This document shows, piece by piece, positions 29,147-39,564 of a stretch of 64,000 nt of DNA. Positions within the stretch are counted from its first letter, which is position 1. Each line of letters opens with the position of its first letter. Position numbers and translations under genes: made by a program. Under the pieces are notes generated by a model, which was given only the letters and a program-made list of their open reading frames with translations, was not told where the DNA came from and made no database searches. The DNA comes from Peribacillus deserti (GTDB taxonomy: Bacteria > Bacillota > Bacilli > Bacillales > DSM-1321), in assembly GCF_016909175.1 (NCBI RefSeq), contig NZ_JAFBFI010000006.1, positions 62,001 through 126,000 of the forward strand, read 5' to 3'.

Positions 29147-30022
29147 CTACTCGATATTTTGAACTTGTTCCTTAATTTTTTCAAGCAGACTTTTCAATTC
29201 AACTACTTCCTGGGCAATGGAGGAGTCATTTGCCTTCGAGCCGATCGTATTGGTTTCCCTGTTCATTTCCTGTATGAGAAAGTCTAATTTTCTGCCGGCC
29301 GGCTCTCTGAGCGCCAGTGTTTTTTCAAATTGCGATATATGACTTTGAAGCCTTGTGAGCTCCTCGTTTATATCTGCCTTTTCTGCAAAAATGGCGGCTT
29401 CAGTCAGCAGTCTGGCTTCATCAAGCAGTCCGTCTGTATAGTCAGATATTTTATCATAAAGACGTCTTCTATAATTTTCAGAAACAGCCGGTGCCAGACC
29501 TTTCAGCTTCTGTACGATATAACCGGCAGCATGAAGGTGGCTCAGCATATCCTTTGCAAGCTGAGCTCCTTCATGCTGCCTCATTTGAAGCAGGCTGTAA
29601 GCGGCATTCTTCACAGCGGAGATTACAGTCCCTTCCAGTCCAGGATGATCAGTTTGCTGTTCAACGATGGTTATCACGTTATCTAATTGAAGAAGGTCCT
29701 GCAGTTCCGGTTTTGAAGTAAGATTATACTTTTTTTGAAACTCGGACATCAATGAAACATATTCGTCCGCAAGTTCCCAATCCACCTCAAGCTTCCGGGT
29801 GCTGAGGCCGCTTCCTTCAAGGGTTATAAAAACTTCTACTCTTCCTCTTTTTATGTATTCGCTAATCTGCTTTTTAATTTTATCTTCCATGAAAAACAGC
29901 TGGCGAGGCATTCTTATTTGATATTCGGCGAAACGGTGATTAACCGTTTTAATTTCCACGTTGATCTGCAGTTCATGTTCTTCTGCAAATCCTCTACCGT
30001 AACCAGTCATGCTTATGACCAA
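29147..30022 (-). CDS. yloC: YicC/YloC family endoribonuclease
   Basis: 291-residue YicC-family protein. Members act on RNA (the E. coli protein is an endoribonuclease for small RNAs); the role in Bacillus is not settled. N-terminal SMTGYGRG motif and the C-terminal DUF1732 region with REPAGRKLDFLIQEMNRE and TIGSKANDSSIAQEVVELK. Translation probably starts at a TTG (VISMTGYG) with GGGGTG 7 nt before; an ATG four codons on is the alternative. Upstream of remA as in B. subtilis. Confidence 0.9.
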   Translation of the reverse strand: MVISMTGYGRGFAEEHELQINVEIKTVNHRFAEYQIRMPRQLFFMEDKIKKQISEYIKRGRVEVFITLEGSGLSTRKLEVDWELADEYVSLMSEFQKKYNLTSKPELQDLLQLDNVITIVEQQTDHPGLEGTVISAVKNAAYSLLQMRQHEGAQLAKDMLSHLHAAGYIVQKLKGLAPAVSENYRRRLYDKISDYTDGLLDEARLLTEAAIFAEKADINEELTRLQSHISQFEKTLALREPAGRKLDFLIQEMNRETNTIGSKANDSSIAQEVVELKSLLEKIKEQVQNIE

Positions 30023-30130
30023 TAATCTTCACCCCAATATTATCTTGCAGACTAACAGCTAGGCCATTATCATGCAAAAAATAAAAAGGTAATAGAGGAC
30101 CCTCTACTACCATTAGAATTATAACATACA

Positions 30131-32809
30131 TTATTTTGATTTTCTCGCTAAAAATGAACCTGCCAATAAAAAAGTTGGAATTGAAGCCATTCCTATAATC
30201 AGCAGCCATTCATTCAGCCTTATCGGCACTGTATGGAAAATAGGCTGAAGCGGTTTATAATAGATAACCACCAGCATGAGCAGCAGAGATGAAATAACAG
30301 AAACGACAAGATATAAGTTGCCGAACGGATTTCTGGCAAATATAGATTTTTCACTTCTGCAGTCAAATACATGAATCAGCTGCGCCAGCACCAGGGTGGC
30401 AAACGCCACGGTCTGTGCATAGACAAGATTTCCAGGATTAGATTTATACACAATCATAAAGGCGGCCAGTGTAACAGAACCGATTAGGAATCCCCTTGAA
30501 AGAATCTTCCATCCAAGCCCTCTGGCAAACACTCCTTCATTAGGAAGCCGCGGCTTCCTCTGCATAACATTTTCCTCTGGCTGATCTAGTCCAAGCGCCA
30601 TAGCCGGCAGTCCATCTGTCACAAGATTGACCCATAGGATCTGGACTGGTATCAGCGGGAGCGGAAGTCCAAGAAGCATGGCAAAGAACATAACAAGAAT
30701 TTCTCCTACATTAGAAGCAAGCAAATATCTGATAAACTTGCGGATGTTTTCATAGATGTTCCGCCCTTCTTTAATGGCGGCTTTGATTGTAGCAAAATTA
30801 TCATCCAGCAGTACAAGTGCTGATGCTTCCTTTGCTACATCCGTACCGGTAATTCCCATCGCGATTCCTATATCCGCCGATTTAATGGCAGGCGCATCAT
30901 TTACTCCGTCGCCCGTCATCGCTACCACATGGCCTTTTTTCTGAAGCGCTTTAACAATTTTCAGCTTGTGCTCAGGGGAAACCCTTGCATAAACCGAGAC
31001 CTTGTCGACGACATTCTCAAGCTCTTCTACATCCATCGCCGAAAGGGCTGCACCATCAAGCACCATATCGCCCTTCTTTAAAATCCCCAGCTGGGATGCT
31101 ATGGCCTTTGCTGTTGTCGCATGGTCGCCCGTGATCATAACCGTTTTGATTCCGGCAGCCCGGCATTCTTTTACAGCATCCTTGACTTCGGGACGCGGAG
31201 GGTCAATCATCCCTTGAAGACCAATAATCGTTAACTCCTTTTCAGCTTCCGAATCATGCAGAATCACTGAATTTGGCGATATAGCTTTGAAACCAATAGC
31301 AATAGTCCGTAAAGCCTGAGCGGCTAATCCATCAATCGCATCCTGTACTCTCCCCTGGAGATCGTCCGTCATAAATTGCTTTTTCTCTCCCCAGAGAATG
31401 GAATCACACCGTCCAAGCAGAACATCCGGTGCTCCTTTTGCCACCACAAAAGAGCGGCCTCTTTCATCCTTAACAATCATACTCATCATTTTCCTAGCAG
31501 AATCAAACGGAAATTCCTTTTCAATGGTGAACTGTGCGCCCAGATTCTCACGTGTGAATCCTGCTTTCATAGCAGCAACCAACAGAGCTCCTTCCGTTGG
31601 ATCTCCATCCAATATATAACCTGTCTCTCCCTGCTTTAATTCTGCGTGGTTACAGATCATTCCAAAAGTCAGCAGCTGCTGGATCGTTTTGTCCTCCCCG
31701 GCATGAACAGGTTTTCCTTCACATTGAAATTCTCCGCTTGGTTCGTAGCCTGTACCCGTCACAGTCCAGGTCTTACCCCCGCTCCATAAATGTGTGACGG
31801 TCATTTTGTTCTGTGTCAGTGTCCCTGTTTTATCAGAACAGATAACAGAAGCGCAACCAAGCGTTTCAACAGCAGGCAATTTTCGTACAATCGCATTTTG
31901 CTTGATCATCCTCTGAACGCCAAGTGACAGTGCGACCGTTACAATAGCAGGCAGGCCCTCCGGTATGGCTGCTACAGCAAGAGAAACACCCGCCAAAAAC
32001 ATCGTATAAACATCATGTCCCTGAATGACACCGATAACTACCACTAGCAGTGTAAGCAGCAGAGCTGTCGTAATTAAGATTTTCCCTAACTGTTCAAGAC
32101 GGCGCTGAAGCGGAGTCTCCATGGTTTCAGCAGACTGAAGCAAATCAGCAATCTTCCCCATGGCTGTATCCATTCCAATGGAAATAACCGTACCTACACC
32201 GCTTCCCCTTGTTACCATCGTGCCCATGAAGGCAAAATTCTCCTGATCCCCGATCTGGTCGGATCCGTGCTTCACTGGTTCGGATTTCTTAGCTACCGGT
32301 ACAGATTCACCTGTAAGAGCCGACTCCTCGATTTCCAAGCTGGTTGTCTGCAAAATCCTCACATCAGCGCCAATACGGTCACCGCTTGAAAACTTCATAA
32401 TATCCCCAACAACCACATCTCGTGACGGAATCTTGACCCACTCACTGTCACGCTTCACCGATACCTGGGGAGCTGAAAGATTCTTTAAAGCCTGAAGCGA
32501 CCTCTCCGCTCTTCGCTCCTGGTTAAAACCCAGAATTCCATTCACAATCACGATGGCTATGATGGCAATTGCATCTATGTACTCACCAAGAAGCCCTGAA
32601 ATTAAAGTAGCTGCCAGAAGCACAAGAACCATAAAATCCTTGAACTGAGCGAAAAACAACAAAATTGCAGACTGCTTCTCACCCTCCTGCAGCTCATTAT
32701 AACCAGACTTTTTCTGGCGCACCAGCACCTCTTCCTGCGATAAACCATGCTCTATACTAGTGTGAAGAGCCGCCTCAACCTCTTCCTTATCCATTTCCCG
32801 GAACTTCAT
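30131..32809 (-). CDS. yloB: P-type calcium-transporting ATPase (YloB type)
   Basis: SERCA-like P2A ATPase that exports or sequesters Ca2+; the B. subtilis relative is linked to sporulation. 892 residues with about ten membrane helices. It has actuator TGES at 166-169, PEGLP in helix M4 at 283-287, phosphorylation site DKTGTLT at 326-332, TGD and GDGVNDAP hinge motifs, and ion-site residues in NLVTDGLPA. The gene is complete. Its upstream side borders the largest repeat block of the window. Confidence 0.95.
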   Translation of the reverse strand: MKFREMDKEEVEAALHTSIEHGLSQEEVLVRQKKSGYNELQEGEKQSAILLFFAQFKDFMVLVLLAATLISGLLGEYIDAIAIIAIVIVNGILGFNQERRAERSLQALKNLSAPQVSVKRDSEWVKIPSRDVVVGDIMKFSSGDRIGADVRILQTTSLEIEESALTGESVPVAKKSEPVKHGSDQIGDQENFAFMGTMVTRGSGVGTVISIGMDTAMGKIADLLQSAETMETPLQRRLEQLGKILITTALLLTLLVVVIGVIQGHDVYTMFLAGVSLAVAAIPEGLPAIVTVALSLGVQRMIKQNAIVRKLPAVETLGCASVICSDKTGTLTQNKMTVTHLWSGGKTWTVTGTGYEPSGEFQCEGKPVHAGEDKTIQQLLTFGMICNHAELKQGETGYILDGDPTEGALLVAAMKAGFTRENLGAQFTIEKEFPFDSARKMMSMIVKDERGRSFVVAKGAPDVLLGRCDSILWGEKKQFMTDDLQGRVQDAIDGLAAQALRTIAIGFKAISPNSVILHDSEAEKELTIIGLQGMIDPPRPEVKDAVKECRAAGIKTVMITGDHATTAKAIASQLGILKKGDMVLDGAALSAMDVEELENVVDKVSVYARVSPEHKLKIVKALQKKGHVVAMTGDGVNDAPAIKSADIGIAMGITGTDVAKEASALVLLDDNFATIKAAIKEGRNIYENIRKFIRYLLASNVGEILVMFFAMLLGLPLPLIPVQILWVNLVTDGLPAMALGLDQPEENVMQRKPRLPNEGVFARGLGWKILSRGFLIGSVTLAAFMIVYKSNPGNLVYAQTVAFATLVLAQLIHVFDCRSEKSIFARNPFGNLYLVVSVISSLLLMLVVIYYKPLQPIFHTVPIRLNEWLLIIGMASIPTFLLAGSFLARKSK

Positions 32810-32868
32810 TCAGCATCTCACTTCCCCCTCAAAATTCATAACACTTGTCCCTTCTCCTCCCATGCATA

Positions 32869-32897
32869 TTCAGACTCGTCCAAAAAAATGATATAAT
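32869..32897 (+). promoter_or_regulatory. Candidate promoter reading into the repeat block
   Basis: Plus-strand TATAAT (32892-32897, perfect -10) with TTCAGA (32869-32874) 17 bp upstream as a weak -35. The first repeat unit starts at 32901, so a transcript would run through the hairpins. Only the -10 is strong. Confidence 0.35.
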
Positions 32898-32900
32898 TTA

Positions 32901-33234
32901 ACAGAAATGCGGAAAGCGGTCCGGAGCGACAGCGGAGGAGCCACCTGACAAGCATAAGACGAGCAGGCCGTGAGAAGCGTTCTGTCTTCTCATGGACTGA
33001 TTGGCTTATGTCTCGAAGGTGGCAGCTTGGAGCTGGACACCACAAATGCGGAGAACGGTGCCTTTCTCGGATAATAATTCTTTGCACAATGAAACTCTAA
33101 TTTTATTAATGAAAAGAGACTATATAGGAAAGGCAGACACCTGACAGGCAAAAGAAAAGCAGTGGTAAAAGGCCGCTTTTGCCTTTTAACAGTGATTGGC
33201 TTATGACCGAAGGTGTCAGTTCGCAGCTGGATGA
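32901..33234 (+). repeat. 334-bp hairpin A-B unit, tandem copy 1
   Basis: Contains A-type hairpin copy 4 (outer stem 32940-32946 with 33017-33023, GCCACCT/AGGTGGC; loop stem GAGAAG/CTTCTC) and B-type hairpin copy 5 (33136-33142 with 33211-33217, GACACCT/AGGTGTC; loop stem AAAAGGC/GCCTTTT). GCGGAAAGCGGT and GCGGAGAACGGTGC flank the A part. Short frames across it are by-products of the repeat. Confidence 0.92.
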
Positions 33235-33568
33235 ACAGAAATGCGGAAAGCGGTCCGGAGCGACAGAGGAGGAGCCACCTGACAAGCATAAGACGAGCAG
33301 GCCGTGAGAAGCGTTCTGTCTTCTCATGGACTGATTGGCTTATGTCTCGAAGGTGGCAGCTTGGAGCTGGACACCACAAATGCGGAGAACGGTGCCTTTC
33401 TCGGATAATAATTCTTTGCACAATGAAACTCTAATTTTATTAATGAAAAGAGACTATATAGGAAAGGCAGACACCTGACAGGCATAAGAAAAGCAGTGGT
33501 AAAAGGCCGCTTTTGCCTTTTAACAGTGATTGGCTTATGACCGAAGGTGTCAGTTCGCAGCTGTATGA
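33235..33568 (+). repeat. 334-bp hairpin A-B unit, tandem copy 2
   Basis: Direct tandem duplicate of 32901-33234; by eye only three bases differ (near 33264, 33485 and 33564). Contains hairpin copies 6 (33274-33357) and 7 (33470-33551). The near identity means a recent duplication or gene conversion. Confidence 0.93.
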
Positions 33569-34050
33569 ACAGAAATGCGGAAAGCGGTCCGGAGCGACAG
33601 CGGAGGAGCCACCTGATAAAGAAGACTTGCTGATTGGCAAGCGGCAGCGAAGACAGAAGCTTAGTCGCACTTATGCGCCAGCAAAGCATAAGACGAGCAG
33701 GCCATGAGAAGCGTTCTGTCTTCTCATGGACTGATTGGCTTATGTCTCGAAGGTGGGAGCTTGGAGCTGGACACCTTAAATGCGGAGAACGGTGCCTTCT
33801 GAAGATTATTCGGTATTTACCTCAATGAAATTCTAAATTTATTTCAAAAAGAGAACTCAATGGAAGGCAGACACCTGATAAAGTAGACTTGCTGATTGGC
33901 TAGCGAGAGCGAAGACAGAAGCTTAGTCGCACTTATGCGTTAGCCAGGCATAAGAAAAGCAGTGGTAAAAGGCCGCTCTTGCCTTTTAACAGTGATTGGC
34001 TTATGACCGAAGGTGTCAGTTCGCAGCTTTTCACTAAGCGAAGTATGGTG
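33569..34050 (+). repeat. Third A-B hairpin unit, both hairpins carrying the 66-bp insert
   Basis: Begins like the preceding units (to about 33615) but both hairpins contain the insert seen at 14.27 kb. A-type copy 8 has outer stem 33608-33614 with 33751-33757. B-type copy 9 pairs GACACCT at 33870-33876 with AGGTGTC at 34011-34017. The last unit degrades after GCAGCTTTTCACTAAGCG. Confidence 0.9.
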
Positions 34051-34199
34051 CCTATGTCAATGAAACTCTAAATATAGTTTAAAAACAGACAAAAAACAGT
34101 GTTTTTTTTATAAATCGCCTTTTCTTAGAATTCATATTGCCAAAACGCTTTAATTTTAAGAAATCCAAAGTCCCAAAACGCGCTTTAATGCCGTTTCTG

Positions 34200-34311
34200 G
34201 GGTAAAATACAATTTTATGGGGCAAAGTTTGAAATTTATGTGTGAAGATTCAAATTTTATGTGGCTGAAATAGGCTTTTATGTGGCTAACTTCCAGTTTT
34301 ATGTGGCTGAC
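34200..34311. repeat. Periodic array B: five 20-21 bp units upstream of rqcH
   Basis: Consecutive units GGGGTAAAATACAATTTTAT, then GGGGCAAAG..., GTGTGAAG..., GTGGCTGAA... and GTGGCTAAC..., each 20 or 21 bp long and ending in TTTAT; a sixth starts GTGGCTGACGG and decays. It lies in the divergent yloB-rqcH gap. Non-coding in the frames I examined. Confidence 0.8.
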
Positions 34312-34397
34312 GGTTAACGGATCTGCCACAGACTATGCACCCTCCACAAAAACCAAAAAATTATCAGGCAAAATAAAATAGATAGAGGATGTTAATT

Positions 34398-36131
34398 ATG
34401 TCTTTTGACGGTTTATTTACGAAAGCAATGAGTGAAGAAATTGCTTCCCAGCTAAAAGGGGGAAGAATTAATAAAATACACCAGCCTTCCAAGGGAGAAA
34501 TTATCATGATTGTCCGTGCAGGCGGAAAGAATCATAAGCTGTTATTATCTGCGCATCCGACCTATGCGAGAGTTCAGTTAACAAACGAATCGTATGAAAA
34601 TCCGTCTGAGCCTCCCATGTTCTGCATGCTGCTTAGAAAGCATTTAGAAGGATTTATATTAGAGGATTTATACCAAATTGGTGTGGATAGAATTATAGTG
34701 TTAGAAATTAAAGGCCGGAATGAGATTGGTGATATCTCGCATAAAAAACTGATTATCGAGATCATGGGGCGGCACAGTAATATCATTTTAGTAGACAGAG
34801 ACCGCAATATGATTCTTGACAGTATTAAACACATTTCTCCAGCGATTAACAGCTATAGGACTATACTGCCGGGCAATGAGTATGTAGCTCCTCCCGAGCA
34901 GGAAAAAAAGAATCCATTCGAAGCAACCGAAGAAACCTTGCTGAGAACCATCAATTTTAATGAGGGACGCCTGGACAAGCAGCTTGTGAACTCTTTTGCA
35001 GGGATATCTCCCCTTTTCTCAAAAGAAACGGTCTACCAAGCCGGCCTGGCAAACCGCAATACGATCCCAAAAGCATTTCTAGATCTTATAAATAAGGTTA
35101 AATTAAAGCAGTATGAACCGGCTTTAATTAATACGAATGGAAAAGAAATTTTCTATTTAATCCCGTTGGACCACATAAAAGGATCTAAACAAGAATTTAG
35201 CAGTCTTTCTGCCCTGCTGGACCGTTTTTATTTTGGAAAAGCAGAGAGGGACCGCGTTAAACAGCAGTCACATGATTTAGAGCGGTTCATTTCTAATGAA
35301 AAAAAGAAAAATGAGAAGAAAATTATTAAATTAGAAGAAACCTTAGTAAATAGTGAAAAAGCCAAAGAGTTTCAGCTTTTTGGTGAATTGATCACAGCCA
35401 ACTTGTATGTAATGGAAAAGGGCATGAAGGAAATAGAGGTTATCAATTATTATGATGAAGACGGCGGCATGGTAACAATCAGTCTTGATCCTCAAAAAAC
35501 ACCTTCAGAAAATGCTCAAAAATATTTTTCTAAATATCAAAAAGCTAAGAATTCAGTTGATGTGGTAAAAGAACAAATTATGCTTGCCACAGAAGAAACG
35601 GCTTATTTTGACAGCCTGCTGCAGCAGCTGGAATTTGCTTCTCCGAAGGATATTAGTGAAATACGAGAGGAACTTCAAGAAGGCGGCTACTTAAAGGCTA
35701 AATTTAAAAAAGGTACCAAAAGCAAGCATAATTTAAAGCCTCAGCTAGAAAAATATCTTTCTTCTGACGGTGATGAAATGTATGTAGGGAAAAACAATAA
35801 GCAGAATGATTATTTAACGAATAAATTTTCCCGCCGAGATGATATCTGGCTGCATACTAAAGACATACCAGGCTCACATGTTGTTATTCGGAATACCGAT
35901 CCATCGGAAAAAACTTTGCTGGAAGCTGCTTCTTTGGCCGCGTATTTCAGTAAAGCCAAAGAATCGAGTTCTGTACCGGTGGATTTCACAGCCGTGCGTC
36001 ATGTTAAAAAGCCCAACGGTTCCAAACCAGGGTTTGTTATCTATGATAATCAGCAGACATTATATGTAACGCCAGATGCTGATAAAGTAATCGAACTGAG
36101 AGAAAATACGAAAAAGTTAAATCTTCAATAA
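34398..36131 (+). CDS. rqcH: Ribosome-associated quality-control factor RqcH (NEMF/Rqc2 family)
   Basis: Binds stalled 50S subunits carrying peptidyl-tRNA and directs alanine-tail addition for degradation. 577 residues: N-terminal NFACT-N domain ([62 protein letters not shown] in pieces), HhH and long coiled-coil middle (about 270-430), and the C-terminal NFACT-R domain with [15 protein letters not shown]. The ATG at 34398 matches the family start; an in-frame ATG three codons earlier overlaps the AGAGGA ribosome site. Formerly called a fibronectin-binding protein. Confidence 0.96.
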   Translation: MSFDGLFTKAMSEEIASQLKGGRINKIHQPSKGEIIMIVRAGGKNHKLLLSAHPTYARVQLTNESYENPSEPPMFCMLLRKHLEGFILEDLYQIGVDRIIVLEIKGRNEIGDISHKKLIIEIMGRHSNIILVDRDRNMILDSIKHISPAINSYRTILPGNEYVAPPEQEKKNPFEATEETLLRTINFNEGRLDKQLVNSFAGISPLFSKETVYQAGLANRNTIPKAFLDLINKVKLKQYEPALINTNGKEIFYLIPLDHIKGSKQEFSSLSALLDRFYFGKAERDRVKQQSHDLERFISNEKKKNEKKIIKLEETLVNSEKAKEFQLFGELITANLYVMEKGMKEIEVINYYDEDGGMVTISLDPQKTPSENAQKYFSKYQKAKNSVDVVKEQIMLATEETAYFDSLLQQLEFASPKDISEIREELQEGGYLKAKFKKGTKSKHNLKPQLEKYLSSDGDEMYVGKNNKQNDYLTNKFSRRDDIWLHTKDIPGSHVVIRNTDPSEKTLLEAASLAAYFSKAKESSSVPVDFTAVRHVKKPNGSKPGFVIYDNQQTLYVTPDADKVIELRENTKKLNLQ

Positions 36132-36137
36132 ATAATA

Positions 36138-36172
36138 AAGGCCGCACAGGGTACCCTGCCGCGGCTTTTTTA
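36138..36172 (+). terminator. rqcH terminator
   Basis: GCCGC/GCGGC outer stem enclosing the palindrome AGGGTACCCT, followed by six T, 7 nt after the rqcH stop. Confidence 0.88.
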
Positions 36173-36190
36173 TCGAATAATATTGGTCAT

Positions 36191-36470
36191 TCTTTCGCGT
36201 AAAAATTGGAATCCTGCATAAATCTCACAAATCCTGCAAATATCTCAAAAATCCTGCATTAATCTTTAAAATCCTGCAATGGCACCAAATAATCCTGCAT
36301 AAATTCAAATTCTCGCGTGAGAGACCTGCCACACCTTGGCAATTTATTAAACTGCATTCATAGACATCTGCCAACCCGCATTAACATAATGAAGTCTCGC
36401 AATAAAATCTGCGATTATCCTATTTTCGCGCAATGAACCTTTAAATTCACGCAATCACCAAAATTCGCGC
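36191..36470. repeat. Periodic array C between rqcH and pyrE
   Basis: Five exact ATCCTGC cores begin at 36211, 36231, 36251, 36271 and 36292 (steps of 20, 20, 20, 21), flanked by degenerate TTTCGCG and TCTCGCG units. After a ~60-bp break a second run has CGCA-type cores at about 36374, 36395, 36425, 36446 and 36464. The AT-rich filler between cores varies. It lies between convergent genes, with no reading frame. Confidence 0.82.
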
Positions 36471-36496
36471 CGGCCCAGTGGGCGAGACTCTTACTC

Positions 36497-36519
36497 AAAA
36501 AAAACCCTGAATCTCAGGG
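36497..36519 (-). terminator. Terminator of the pyr operon
   Basis: Minus-strand CCCTG/CAGGG stem with a 5-nt loop followed by eight T, 11 nt after the pyrE stop. Confidence 0.88.
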
Positions 36520-36529
36520 CAGCGCAATT

Positions 36530-37158
36530 CTATGCTTTCATCCAGGCAAGTTCTGCTGGATTCTTTCTCCATTCGGTCAGTCTGTTAACATCATTTTCGG
36601 CGATATATCCTTTTTCCCTGGCCACTTCGATTAATTCTGAATAGCTGCTGAGAGATACTGTGTGTATGTCTTCGGCTTGAAGCAGTTCGTTTCCTTTTTC
36701 TAGTTCATAGGTGAAGATGGCTGCCACACCCAGGACTTCGCATCCTGCTTTACGAAGTGCCTTTACAGCTGTAATGGCACTGCCGCCTGTTGAAATGAGA
36801 TCTTCAATGACGACTATCTTTTGCCCTGGTTCTGCTTTGCCTTCAATTTGGTTTCCTTTTCCGTGTTCTTTTGCTTTTGAACGAACATAGCACATTGGCA
36901 GATTTAATAAATCGCTGACCCATGCTGCATGTGGAATGCCAGCAGTCGCCGTTCCTGCAATAACTTCTGCACCGGGGAAATTATCCTTGATCACTTGTGC
37001 TAAACCGCCCGCAATTTCCCGTCTTACTTCTGGATAGGAAAGAGTCAATCGATTGTCACAATAAATGGGTGATTTAATTCCGGAAGACCATGTAAACGGA
37101 TCATTTGGCTGTAAAAATACAGCTTTTATTTCTAGTAGTTTTTCAACAATTTTGTTTC

Positions 37159-37180
<22 letters not shown>
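36530..37180 (-). CDS. pyrE: Orotate phosphoribosyltransferase
   Basis: Joins orotate to PRPP to make OMP. 216 residues; PRPP-binding motif [16 protein letters not shown] in the middle and the flexible-loop Lys/Arg segment [12 protein letters not shown]. The family start ([17 protein letters not shown]) is an ATG at 37162, five codons inside the stated start, and may be the true one; the longer form begins within the end of pyrF. Last gene of the operon. Confidence 0.95.

Positions 37181-39560
<2,380 letters not shown>

Positions 39561-39564
<4 letters not shown>

Noticed and set aside
32836-33828. Several 60-140 residue reading frames on both strands in the repeat block, some with nearly identical proteins
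   Set aside because: They follow the repeat copies exactly, lack ribosome sites and match no family; identical proteins result from the 334-bp duplication, not from gene conservation.
32901-34050. Possible insertion sequence
   Set aside because: No transposase frame or remnant and no terminal inverted repeats with target duplication could be recognised; the repeats are short structured units only.
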